A stretch of 32,925 nucleotides of DNA, taken from contig JAMPFV010000031.1 in the NCBI GenBank assembly GCA_023664265.1, positions 1 to 32,925 on the forward strand, given 5' to 3'. The translations under genes were made by a program, and so were the position numbers. The notes beneath the pieces were generated by a model that worked only from the letters and a program-made list of their open reading frames with translations, was not told the DNA's origin and searched no databases. The DNA is from Roseburia sp. GTDB lineage: Bacteria; Bacillota; Clostridia; Lachnospirales; Lachnospiraceae. Below are positions 23,446-31,299 of the stretch, one piece after another (position 1 is the first letter of the stretch; the number at the start of each line of letters is the position of its first letter).

Positions 23446-24213
23446 ATGAAAAAGAGAAAGTGTAACATGCGTATGGTATTCTACGAACTGCGAAACATAA
23501 ACGGAAACCTGTTGCCGCATTTCTTCGGCATTGTATTTCCGAATTTCATGTGCTATTTTCTGTCGAAAAGCATCGGTGCGCAGGCGCCGGAGGCGGTGCG
23601 TCAGGAGGTGGTGACCACAATCATGCTGACAATGACGCTGGTGATGCCGATGGCCATTATGCTTCTGGGATATGGGGCGGTCTATTCGCAGGAGGTGGAG
23701 CGGGAGATACCGCTCAGAATGCATCTTTTCGGCTTGGAGGAGAAGAGCATTATGCTGGCGAAAATCATCGCGCATTTTGTCCTTCTGACAATCGCGTTTG
23801 TTATTTTTGCCATTTTCCAGAGTCTGGCCATGGATATTCAGAAGCCCGCGTTCTCCTCGCTGCTGTGTCTGCTGGCGTCGCTGTATCTGATTGGCGCACT
23901 CCTTCTGATTATCGCGCATGCCATCGCGAACCTGACGCAGCGGTTCAGCGTCACCTTCGGCGTGGGGATGATACTTTACTTCGCGATGATGATTTTGACG
24001 GGCATGATGGGAATGCGCACGGAGCAGCTTCCGACTGTGCTGCAGCGGGTGGCCTACACGCTGCCGATGACCTATATCAGCAATGACTTTATCGAGTTCT
24101 GGCAGGGCGGCTCCTACAATTTCATGCCGTTTATACAGTCGTTTCTCTTTCTGGGGGCGGTGGCGGGGCTTTTGCTGCTGTTCTCTCAGTATAAGGGCAG
24201 GAGAAGGCTGTAA
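23446..24213 (+). CDS. ABC-2 type permease
   Basis: A 255-residue membrane protein with six predicted helices: one near residues 20-40 (LLPHFFGIVFPNFMCYFL), then TIMLTMTLVMPMAIMLLGYG, AHFVLLTIAFVIFAIFQSL, LLCLLASLYLIGALLLIIAH, VGMILYFAMMILTGMMGM and FIQSFLFLGAVAGLLLLFSQ. The order, and the polar loop with ERE and GLEEKSIMLAKI, fit ABC-2 permeases. It follows the ATPase by six bases and is the last gene of the operon; it converges with the leftward ABC exporter with only 22 bases between, and no terminator is apparent there. Substrate unknown. Confidence 0.9.
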   Translation: MKKRKCNMRMVFYELRNINGNLLPHFFGIVFPNFMCYFLSKSIGAQAPEAVRQEVVTTIMLTMTLVMPMAIMLLGYGAVYSQEVEREIPLRMHLFGLEEKSIMLAKIIAHFVLLTIAFVIFAIFQSLAMDIQKPAFSSLLCLLASLYLIGALLLIIAHAIANLTQRFSVTFGVGMILYFAMMILTGMMGMRTEQLPTVLQRVAYTLPMTYISNDFIEFWQGGSYNFMPFIQSFLFLGAVAGLLLLFSQYKGRRRL

Positions 24214-24235
24214 CCAAGTGCAATCCGTACTGCAA

Positions 24236-26062
24236 TCAATGGTAGTATTGCGCTTGGGCCGCGAACATTTCCGCGTAGAGGCCGTTGGTCCTTTGCACCA
24301 GCTCGTCGTGTGTGCCGTACTCCTTGATCCGGCCGTCCGAGAACACGGCGATACAATCGCAGAATTTACAGCTTGAGAGGCGGTGGGAGATATAGATCGC
24401 TGTCTTGTGCCCTACCAGTGTGTGATATTCCGCCAGTGCGTCGAGAGCCGCGGTCGGCTCGTCAAGGACAATAATAGGTGCATTTTTATAGAGGGCCCGC
24501 GCCAAGGCGAGCTTTTGCCGCTCCCCGCCGGAGAGGTCCACGCCATCCTCATGGATAACCTTCAGAAGCTGCGTGTCCACGCCCTCGGTGAGGCTTTCCA
24601 GCTTCTCCTGCATTCCCGCCTGTACAAGGCAGGTCTCGGACAAGGCTCTGTCCGTGTCGTCGGGTCGTTTCATGGATACGTTTTCCGCCATGGGGAACGC
24701 GAAGAGCTCCACATTCTGGAACACGGGGGCGAACAGCCTGTAGTATTCCGCGCGCCGAAACCGACGGATATCCACGCCGTTTAGCAGGATTGCGCCCTCC
24801 GTCACATCATAAAGGCGCAGCAGGAGCTTGATAAAGGTGGTCTTGCCTGCGCCGTTGAGGCCGACGATTGCCAGTTTTTGCCCCGCTTCAAGCGTCAGGG
24901 AGAGGTGGCGGAGCGCATAGCCGTCCGTACCCTCGTATTTGTAGGAGACATCCCTGAACTCAAAGGTATAGCGCTCCGACTTGGGGACAGGAATGCAGTC
25001 CTGATCGTCGTCCGTGGCTAAGTTCATAAAGGAGCGGAAGTTATCAACCTCCATGGAGCGCTCCTTATAGGCGCCCATGGAGGTCAAAAACTGCCTGAGC
25101 GTATCGGAGAAGGTCGTGGACAGTCCGAGATAGAGGGTAAAGTTACCGATGCTCATGTCCCTGCCGACAACGTTGTAAATCAGGATGCCGTATACGCAGG
25201 CCTGCGAGAGCAGTTGGATCCCGTGGGCAAATGCGGAATTATAAATCCACAGGTTCCTGCTGTACAGCATCCGCTCCTGCTTTTCCATAAGAATATCGTG
25301 CTGCTTTCGGGAGAGCCAGTCCTTCATGTGGAAGAGACGGATATCTTTCGCGTAGTCAAAGTTCTGCGTTGTGCGCAGCATATAATTGATTTTGCGCCAG
25401 GTGGGTGGGAGCCTGTCCCATACGTTTCTGCGGTCCTTCTTCACCGTATAGCGGAAAAACAGGAACTGCAGGAAGGCGAGTGCGGCCAGTATCAGTATGA
25501 TGCGCCAATCCAATGCCGCGACTGTCACGATTGTAGTGAAGATGACAAGAAGATATACGCCGAAGTCGCAGACGGAGTGCATAAGCCCCTCGACACCGTT
25601 GTTGTTCCCGCCGGTGGCGCGGGTCGCCTTCTCGTGCATGTCCAGGATTTTGGGTTGCTCGAGCATCTGATAATCCATGCGGAGCGATTTCGCGACCCGC
25701 TCCGTGATAATGCACATGCGGACATAAATCATGCGATACCACAGCTTGTTATTGGTGATGGTACCGAGCAGCGTACAGACCAGCTCGATCAGCGCGGCGA
25801 GGAGCACCAGCCGCAGCAGGGGGCGGATATCCTTCTGCGCCGTGCCTGCCTGTATCTGTACGATGTCAATGACGAATTTCCCGATAAAGCTCCATAAGTA
25901 CCTTGTTATGGAGTTTGCGGCAATCCCGACGCCCATGATGAACAGTAACGGCGGACAGTATTGTCCGACTTTTTTGAGTATGTAAATGGAATTGCTGACA
26001 ATGCCGTATTCCGTGTGGAGCGGATTGTCGCCCGGCTCCTTTTTCTTCCTGTGCAGCAACAC
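24236..26062 (-). CDS. ABC exporter (fused permease and ATPase)
   Basis: A 608-residue half-transporter with a GTG start seven bases after AGGAGGG. The N-terminal half has about six helices (LLFIMGVGIAANSITRYLW and FGVYLLVIFTTIVTVAALDW among them). The ATPase half has Walker A GLNGAGKTTF, a Q-loop (FAPVFQNVELF), signature LSGGERQKLALARAL, Walker B IIVLDEPTAALD and the H-switch IYISHRLSS. Such Firmicute exporters handle peptides, lipids or drugs and usually act as dimers. Odd point: only 19 residues separate the Asp of LDEPTAALD from the H-switch His (ALAEYHTLVGHKTAIYIS), against 25 in typical relatives, as if six residues of the post-D-loop helix were deleted in frame. This may weaken it. Confidence 0.9.
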   Translation of the reverse strand: MLLHRKKKEPGDNPLHTEYGIVSNSIYILKKVGQYCPPLLFIMGVGIAANSITRYLWSFIGKFVIDIVQIQAGTAQKDIRPLLRLVLLAALIELVCTLLGTITNNKLWYRMIYVRMCIITERVAKSLRMDYQMLEQPKILDMHEKATRATGGNNNGVEGLMHSVCDFGVYLLVIFTTIVTVAALDWRIILILAALAFLQFLFFRYTVKKDRRNVWDRLPPTWRKINYMLRTTQNFDYAKDIRLFHMKDWLSRKQHDILMEKQERMLYSRNLWIYNSAFAHGIQLLSQACVYGILIYNVVGRDMSIGNFTLYLGLSTTFSDTLRQFLTSMGAYKERSMEVDNFRSFMNLATDDDQDCIPVPKSERYTFEFRDVSYKYEGTDGYALRHLSLTLEAGQKLAIVGLNGAGKTTFIKLLLRLYDVTEGAILLNGVDIRRFRRAEYYRLFAPVFQNVELFAFPMAENVSMKRPDDTDRALSETCLVQAGMQEKLESLTEGVDTQLLKVIHEDGVDLSGGERQKLALARALYKNAPIIVLDEPTAALDALAEYHTLVGHKTAIYISHRLSSCKFCDCIAVFSDGRIKEYGTHDELVQRTNGLYAEMFAAQAQYYH

Positions 26063-26106
26063 GGTATTCCCTCCTGTCGTTTGGTCTTTCGGATTGGACG
26101 ATGTTC

Positions 26107-26139
26107 TAAGGAAGCGCTGATGAAATCAATGCTTCCTTA
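26107..26139. repeat. Near-perfect palindrome in the gap after the exporter start
   Basis: TAAGGAAGC / GCTTCCTTA with an inner TGAT / ATCA stem and GAA loop forms a hairpin of about 15 bp. A diverged inverted copy of its left half lies at 26220-26237 (16 of 18 bases). It may be a REP-like or MITE-derived element, or a terminator followed by the T-rich run at 26150. The 218-base gap 26063-26280 holds nothing else I recognise. Confidence 0.5.
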
Positions 26140-26219
26140 ACTTTACCCTTTTTTCAGGGGAAAAGCAAGTTATCATTTCCTGCATATGTGCCGATATATA
26201 AGATATAGGGAAATGTTGG

Positions 26220-26237
26220 TTTCATTAGCGTTTCCTT
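26220..26237. repeat. Diverged inverted copy of the 26107 palindrome arm
   Basis: TTTCATTAGCGTTTCCTT matches the reverse complement of 26108-26125 at 16 of 18 positions, about 100 bases away. Confidence 0.4.
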
Positions 26238-26280
26238 GGTCAAACGGATTTGTGTGTTTATATTCAGGGAGGAATGGCGT

Positions 26281-26910
26281 ATGTGGATAGCAAATGCGGC
26301 GGAAAATAAGGAAAATCAGACGATTATAGACAGGAACAGGGGCAGGCTGCTCCCAACGGGTATGACGGCAGGAACACGTGCGGCGGCAGGGCTACAGCCG
26401 ACGGTGGGAACACGTGCGGCGGCAGGACATGAGGACAACGACAGCGTCACCATCTCCGATGAGGGCAAGGAGCGTCTGGAGGCGCAGCAGGAGGAAAAGC
26501 GCGCAAAGGAGCAGGAGAACCGGCTTTTGCAGATGCTTGAGGAGCAGCGGCGCCGTTACGAGGAGCAGCGGGAGGCGAACAATCAGTCTGCCAAGACGGC
26601 GCAGGATTTTGCGAAGGTGATGGAGATTGCGCGGCGGATTGCAAACGGCGACAGGGTGCCGGGGACGGATGAGAAGAAGCTGATGGAATACAATTCGGAC
26701 TTGTATCAGGCGGCAAAGGCGGCCGCGATTGTGAGCGCGAACAAGAAGGAGCACAAGGAGTACGACGCACTGTTTAAGGAGGAGAAGAAGGACGGGCGCA
26801 GTATGCTGCGCGCACTGGAGCGGGAGACGTCGGACGGTCTTTCACAGGAGCTGTTTGCGGAGACGCCTGCCGCAGCGGAAGCCTCCGCAGAGAGCGGAGG
26901 GGATGCGTAA
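26281..26910 (+). CDS. Charged coiled-coil protein of unknown function
   Basis: A 209-residue soluble protein from the ATG at 26281, with AGGGAGG upstream; the longer frame at 26236 lacks a site. The N-terminal part has a short near-repeat, GTRAAAGLQPTVGTRAAAG, encoded by two identical 20-base blocks. Residues 60-110 are rich in Glu, Gln and Arg (EQENRLLQMLEEQRRRYEEQ), predicted coiled coil. A helical, charged C-terminal half contains KVMEIARRIANGDRVPGTDE and YNSDLYQAAKAAAIV. I recall similar Lachnospiraceae proteins but know no function. It converges with the leftward TPR gene, meeting it with no gap (stops adjoin). Confidence 0.7.
   Translation: MWIANAAENKENQTIIDRNRGRLLPTGMTAGTRAAAGLQPTVGTRAAAGHEDNDSVTISDEGKERLEAQQEEKRAKEQENRLLQMLEEQRRRYEEQREANNQSAKTAQDFAKVMEIARRIANGDRVPGTDEKKLMEYNSDLYQAAKAAAIVSANKKEHKEYDALFKEEKKDGRSMLRALERETSDGLSQELFAETPAAAEASAESGGDA
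26371..26426 (+). repeat. Two identical 20-bp blocks within the coiled-coil gene
   Basis: GGAACACGTGCGGCGGCAGG occurs at 26371-26390 and again at 26407-26426, a 36-bp period, which keeps frame and repeats GTRAAAG. Each block contains the palindrome CACGTG. Slippage could change copy number. Confidence 0.7.
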
Positions 26911-27411
26911 TCACTGATTGGAGCCGTTGTCAAAGACAGAGCGGAGCATCTGCAGTGCGGACTGTGCCATCTGACTGTCGGGGAATTCCCGCAGTACGGC
27001 CTCGTAGCACGCGATGGCCTTTGCTCCGTTGCCAAGCTGTGCATGACAGTAGGCGATGTTGAGCAGCGCCATTTCCCTGTAGGACATGCGGCTTGAGGAC
27101 ATCAGGGTGATGTAACGGTACTTGTCCACCCAAGCGTGTTTGGTAAAGAAATCATAGCTCTTTTGATATTCTTCTATGGCCTGCGCATAGCTGCCTGCCT
27201 TAAAGAGGCGCATTCCTTTGCGGTGATTGCGCGGCACCAGATTCCGCAGCAGAAGAAACGCGGCGAAATAGACGAGGATGGCCGCCTGTAATGCCCTTGC
27301 GGGCGGTTGGATAAAGATTCCGAACAGAAGCGTCAGCACTGCGAGAAGAGCTGCCTGCGGAATAAGGGAAAGCCATGCGGCCTGATGTATAACAGGTTTA
27401 CCGGATGCCAT
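26911..27411 (-). CDS. Membrane-anchored TPR-like protein
   Basis: A 166-residue protein from the ATG at 27411, with GGAGGT six bases upstream. Two hydrophobic helices start it (AAWLSLIPQAALLAVLTLLF and LQAAILVYFAAFLLLRNLVP). After a basic segment, the C-terminal 95 residues read as tetratricopeptide repeats: RLFKAGSYAQAIEEYQKSYD, ALLNIAYCHAQLGNGAKAIA and CYEAVLREFPDSQMAQSAL. Such proteins scaffold protein complexes at the membrane; no partner can be named. It is divergent from the two-component operon to its right and convergent with the coiled-coil gene. Confidence 0.75.
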   Translation of the reverse strand: MASGKPVIHQAAWLSLIPQAALLAVLTLLFGIFIQPPARALQAAILVYFAAFLLLRNLVPRNHRKGMRLFKAGSYAQAIEEYQKSYDFFTKHAWVDKYRYITLMSSSRMSYREMALLNIAYCHAQLGNGAKAIACYEAVLREFPDSQMAQSALQMLRSVFDNGSNQ

Positions 27412-27509
27412 TGTTCTACCTCCATAATTGCAAAATATTGTAAAATACACGGTTGATGCTGATAAGTATTCTATCATAAGAGCAGGAGGTTTGGCTACCA
27501 TATTTCCAT

Positions 27510-27566
27510 CTTAAACAAATCTTAATCAAATTCCCAATTGGAACTTAATAAAGAATCCGTTAAAAT
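27510..27566 (+). promoter_or_regulatory. Promoter with tandem response-regulator boxes
   Basis: Two adjacent 11-bp direct repeats, CTTAAACAAAT (27510-27520) and CTTAATCAAAT (27521-27531), differ at one base. TTGGAA (27538-27543), 17 bp, TAAAAT (27561-27566) follow. Eleven-bp tandem repeats just upstream of the -35 are the classic site of OmpR/PhoB-type activators, so the downstream regulator probably activates itself. Confidence 0.7.
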
Positions 27567-27648
27567 GTTCTTAATGACAGCTCGATTGCTCTGCATGGGC
27601 GGGCTGTCATTAAAATCCGCGCGCGACGGAAAGGCATGGAGGATGAAA

Positions 27649-28338
27649 ATGTACAACATACTGGTATGTGATGATGAGAAGGATATTGTATCGGCATTGA
27701 GAATCTACCTGATGTCGGAGGGGTACAAGGTGTTCGAGGCCTGTAACGGCGAGGAGGCCCTGAAGACGCTTGAGAAGGAGGAAATCCATCTGGTGCTCAT
27801 GGATATTATGATGCCTGTGATGGATGGGATTAGCGCGATGGTGAAGCTGCGGGAGCAGAGTAATGTCCCCGTGATCATGCTGACCGCAAAGGGGGAGGAC
27901 ATGGACAAGGTGCTGGGGCTGAATATCGGCGCGGACGACTATGTGACCAAGCCCTTTAATCCCGTAGAGCTTCTGGCGAGAGTCAAGTCGCAGCTTCGGC
28001 GTTATATGCAGCTCGGGGGAAGCAGCGCCGGTGAGGCGGCGGAGGTGCTTGTCTTGGGCGGCATTGAGCTCAACGACAGGACCAAGGAGGTGCTGCTCGA
28101 CGGGGAGCAGGTGGCGCTGACGCCGACGGAATACGATATCCTCAAGCTGTTGATGGCAGCCCCGGGGAAGGTATATTCGCCGGCCCAGATTTACTCGGCT
28201 GTATGGCACGACAATCCGTACGGCACGGAGAATACGGTGGCGGTGCATATCCGGCATCTCAGGGAAAAGCTGGAGTACAATCCGGCGGAGCCGCGTTACT
28301 TAAAAGCGGTCTGGGGACGGGGATATAAGATTGGTTAA
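27649..28338 (+). CDS. OmpR-family response regulator
   Basis: A 229-residue protein. The receiver has the acidic pair in VCDDEKD, phospho-acceptor Asp52 in LMDIMMP, a Thr in IMLTAKGED and the Lys in YVTKPFNP. The C-terminal winged helix has VALTPTEYDILKLLMAAPG, VYSPAQIYSAVW, ENTVAVHIRHLREKLE and LKAVWGRGYKIG, of the PhoB/VanR kind. ATG at 27649 is chosen because GGAGG then lies six bases upstream; ATG at 27643 is directly against it. It is 17 bases ahead of the kinase. The tandem repeats upstream suggest self-activation. Confidence 0.94.
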   Translation: MYNILVCDDEKDIVSALRIYLMSEGYKVFEACNGEEALKTLEKEEIHLVLMDIMMPVMDGISAMVKLREQSNVPVIMLTAKGEDMDKVLGLNIGADDYVTKPFNPVELLARVKSQLRRYMQLGGSSAGEAAEVLVLGGIELNDRTKEVLLDGEQVALTPTEYDILKLLMAAPGKVYSPAQIYSAVWHDNPYGTENTVAVHIRHLREKLEYNPAEPRYLKAVWGRGYKIG

Positions 28339-28355
28339 AAAGGAGAGTTCAGAGC

Positions 28356-30911
28356 ATGAATAAGATAAGAGGTTCCTATCTTGCAAAGCTGGCCGCATGG
28401 CTTCTGTTCCTGATCGGAGGAGCGGGAAGCGTCATTTTCGGAATGATTGCCAGTGTTTACATAGGTGAGGGTTATTATGGAAAGACATACGAGGAGGCAA
28501 AGGCGGACACCTTCCGGTGGGTAAACGCGCACTATTCCGTGGAGGCCTTCCGCAGGATGGGCGGCTCGGTCGGTGGCGAGGCGCTGGCGCAGGAGTATTT
28601 TCGCTATGGCATCATCAGGACGGACGGGTTGAGCGCGGCTGACTTGGAGAAGCTTGACTTCAACGCGAGGACGACCTACGCGGACAGCAACTTTTTCCTG
28701 GACGAGGATGTCCGGATCGATCCCGACGCGCTGGAGGTATACAAGATTGTCCGCACGGGAGATCATACGGAGTACTACGGCATGTGCGGCAGCTATCGGG
28801 AGTGCCTCGACAGCCTGAAGCGGCAGGAGGAGAATGTGGGCGCGTCAGGGGAGGAAGCGGCGGGAGCGCGGCAGGAATCGCGGATCGTCTGGCAGAATCA
28901 GTACGCGGACGCGGTCTGCTACGACAGCACAGGCGGAATATTTTACTATCGCTCGGAGGGCATGTATTATCCGGTACAGAATGTGACACTCTGCGATTAC
29001 AGAGGCTATTCGTACAATTACAGCTATGATTTTGAAAAGGAGGCCTATGTGTTCAATTACAGGCTGCCGGCAGCGGAGCTTGACGAAGTGCCGGAGGACA
29101 CCACAGGCACTATGACCTTTGAAGTCGGGGAGGCAGACGCGCCGCCGGACGCGGTGGAGACGATTCTGTGGGGAAATGGCACGGGAACCATGCTGACGTT
29201 TGACGCGCTGGATGCGACGGTATTCGACTATAGGAGCTGGGGGGTGCTGCTGCTGGATAATGTCAGGGAAATCGGCAGCGGCGAGCTGAGCATCATAAGC
29301 CGCGAAAACATTCCGGAGAACCTGTTTATCACGGATCCGGGCTATTATCTGAACGAGAACTATACGCTGGTAGTGGCGAAGGAGGCGGTACAGGAGCACT
29401 ACTGGGTGGTATCCCTGATCCCCGATAAAGTGCCCGCAGACTCGGACAATACGTATGCGGTGCAGCAGTGGATATTGGATACGGTCTATGCGTTTGACGT
29501 GCGGGAGATTGCAAGAAGGCTGGTGGGCTTTGTGCTCTTGGCGGTGCTGTCGGCGGTATTTTTGATTGTCGGAGCCGGACACCGTCGGAATCGGGAGGAA
29601 ATCGTGCTGACGCCATGTCCTGACAGGATTCCGTTTGAGATATGGACGGCAGTCTGCATCGTCGCCGTGAGCGTCCTGTGTATGTTGTGGGTGAATTATC
29701 TGAGGACGCTGGGATATCTGAAGCTGAGTGTCGCTGCCTTGACGTTGGTGGTGCTTGCGATTGCGGCGATTGCCCTGTGGTATGTGCTGAGCCTTGCGGC
29801 GCGGGTGAAGTACGGCAAATGGTGGCATAACACCATATGTTATTTTATATACAGCCGCATCCGCAGGCTCCTGTCAACGCTCTGCGCCAATCTGGATATT
29901 CTGTGGAAGCTGATTGTGGGCGGCGTGGCGCTGATTGTTCTGGAGCTGCTGGTGGCGCTCCTTGCGCTGGATACCGAGCCTGAGATGTATCTTGCGTTCC
30001 ATATTGTGAAGTACATGGTGATTGGCGCTTTTCTTTGCAGGCTGGCGCTGCAGGTGCGCAGGCTTCAGGAGGGCAGCAGGCACCTTGCGGACGGGGAGCT
30101 GCGCTACCAGATCAATACGGAGAAAATGTTCCCCGCGTGCAGGGCGCACGGGGAGAACCTGAACCGAATCGGAGTCGGCATGACGAAGGCGGTGGACGAG
30201 CGCATGAGGAGCGAGCGGCTCAAGACGGAGCTGATCACGAACGTGTCCCACGACATCAAGACGCCGCTGACCTCGATTATCAACTATGTGGATCTGCTGG
30301 GAAAGGAGGAGCTTCACAACGAAAAGGCGGAGGAATATCTGGAGGTGCTCGAGCGGCAGTCGTCGAAGCTCAAGAAGCTGATTGAGGATTTGGTGGAAGC
30401 GTCCAAGGCCTCCACGGGAAATCTTCCGGTGACAAGCGAGCTGCTGGAGGTCGGCGTATTTCTCACGCAGACGGTCGGGGAGTTCGAGGAGCGGCTTGGC
30501 GCGGCCAATCTGGAGCTGATCGTCCGAAAAACGGAGGAGCCCGTATATATTGAGGCGGACGGGCGGCATCTGTGGCGTGTGGCGGATAACCTGATGAACA
30601 ATATCTGCAAGTACGCGCAACCGTATTCGCGGGTCTATGTGAATCTGGAGCAGGAGGGGCAGGAAGCGGTCATTATTTTCCGCAACATTTCTCGAGAACC
30701 GCTCAATGTCAGCGGGGAGGAGCTTACGGAGCGCTTTGTGCGCGGCGACCGCTCGCGGAACACGGAGGGGCACGGGCTTGGCCTGTCCATTGCGAGGAGC
30801 CTTATGGAGCTTATGAGCGGGAGCTTGGAAATCTGTGTGGACGGGGATTTATTTAAGGTACTTTTGCGGTTTCCGCGCCGTGAGAAGCCCGAGGCGCCGG
30901 AGAACATTTAA
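28356..30911 (+). CDS. Large sensor histidine kinase with several membrane helices
   Basis: An 851-residue kinase. One helix lies near residues 10-35, then an extracytoplasmic sensor region of about 350 residues with no known domain that I recognise, rich in Tyr and acidic residues. It is followed by five or so further helices (residues 390-570), including FVLLAVLSAVFLIVGAG, WTAVCIVAVSVLCMLWV and LIVLELLVALLALD. A HAMP-like linker precedes the phospho-acceptor His632 in NVSHDIKTPLTSIINYVDLL. The ATP-binding blocks are DNLMNNICKYA and GHGLGLSIARSLM. It follows its regulator by 17 bases. The large membrane portion suggests sensing inside or at the membrane, but the signal is unknown. Confidence 0.93.
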   Translation: MNKIRGSYLAKLAAWLLFLIGGAGSVIFGMIASVYIGEGYYGKTYEEAKADTFRWVNAHYSVEAFRRMGGSVGGEALAQEYFRYGIIRTDGLSAADLEKLDFNARTTYADSNFFLDEDVRIDPDALEVYKIVRTGDHTEYYGMCGSYRECLDSLKRQEENVGASGEEAAGARQESRIVWQNQYADAVCYDSTGGIFYYRSEGMYYPVQNVTLCDYRGYSYNYSYDFEKEAYVFNYRLPAAELDEVPEDTTGTMTFEVGEADAPPDAVETILWGNGTGTMLTFDALDATVFDYRSWGVLLLDNVREIGSGELSIISRENIPENLFITDPGYYLNENYTLVVAKEAVQEHYWVVSLIPDKVPADSDNTYAVQQWILDTVYAFDVREIARRLVGFVLLAVLSAVFLIVGAGHRRNREEIVLTPCPDRIPFEIWTAVCIVAVSVLCMLWVNYLRTLGYLKLSVAALTLVVLAIAAIALWYVLSLAARVKYGKWWHNTICYFIYSRIRRLLSTLCANLDILWKLIVGGVALIVLELLVALLALDTEPEMYLAFHIVKYMVIGAFLCRLALQVRRLQEGSRHLADGELRYQINTEKMFPACRAHGENLNRIGVGMTKAVDERMRSERLKTELITNVSHDIKTPLTSIINYVDLLGKEELHNEKAEEYLEVLERQSSKLKKLIEDLVEASKASTGNLPVTSELLEVGVFLTQTVGEFEERLGAANLELIVRKTEEPVYIEADGRHLWRVADNLMNNICKYAQPYSRVYVNLEQEGQEAVIIFRNISREPLNVSGEELTERFVRGDRSRNTEGHGLGLSIARSLMELMSGSLEICVDGDLFKVLLRFPRREKPEAPENI

Positions 30912-31000
30912 ATTCTATGCATAAAAGCGGAGGAAAATCCATATATAAAATAACAAAAAAACGGTAGGAAATCTTGGTAAAGTTGAATAAGGTTTACAGG

Positions 31001-31029
31001 TTGATATTTCGGAAGGTATAGGGTATACT
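31001..31029 (+). promoter_or_regulatory. Promoter of the 6S RNA
   Basis: TTGATA (31001-31006), 17 bp, TATACT (31024-31029). It places the start near 31037. Confidence 0.75.
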
Positions 31030-31036
31030 ATAAGTA

Positions 31037-31221
31037 ATCTGAAATGTTCGATAACTCTTGTTATTTTGAACCTACATCACTTTAAACGGGATTCCTACAT
31101 TGCCTGATTAATGTCATGCCCCCCATTATGGCCAGGGGAAGACAGCGAGATGGTTGCGGTTGCCCACCTAGCATTGGCTAGGAGTCAAAATACAGGAGCC
31201 GGCATTTTGGAGATGCACGAA
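31037..31221 (+). ncRNA. ssrS: 6S RNA
   Basis: About 185 nt, non-coding. 6S RNA mimics an open promoter and binds the housekeeping RNA polymerase in stationary phase. The ends pair: CTGAAATG (31039-31046) with CATTTTGG (31203-31210). A second long-range stem is TATTTTGA (31062-31069) with TCAAAATA (31185-31192). The ends also resemble the E. coli 6S termini (CTGAGATGTTCG and GGCATCTCGGAGAT). A local hairpin CCTAGC / GCTAGG (31167-31182) and a large central loop region complete the shape. It stands alone with its own promoter and terminator between a kinase and a SpoIID-like gene. The precise 5' and 3' ends are estimated. Confidence 0.8.
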
Positions 31222-31223
31222 AG

Positions 31224-31254
31224 AAAAAAGCAGTCCGATTGGGCTGCTTTTTTG
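31224..31254 (+). terminator. Intrinsic terminator of the 6S RNA
   Basis: A 13-bp stem AAAAAAGCAGTCC / GGGCTGCTTTTTT (one G-T pair) with a 4-base loop and T-run. Confidence 0.9.
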
Positions 31255-31257
31255 TCT

Positions 31258-31280
31258 GGTGGGAAATTGTGATGATCGCA
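31258..31280. repeat. Copy 4 of the recurrent post-terminator motif
   Basis: GGTGGGAAATTGTGATGATC continues GCAG. It matches copy 3 over GGAAATTG(C/T)GA(C/T)(A/G)ATCG(T/C)AG and begins four bases after the terminator. Confidence 0.45.
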
Positions 31281-31299
31281 GCGGCGGTCAGGAAAGCTT

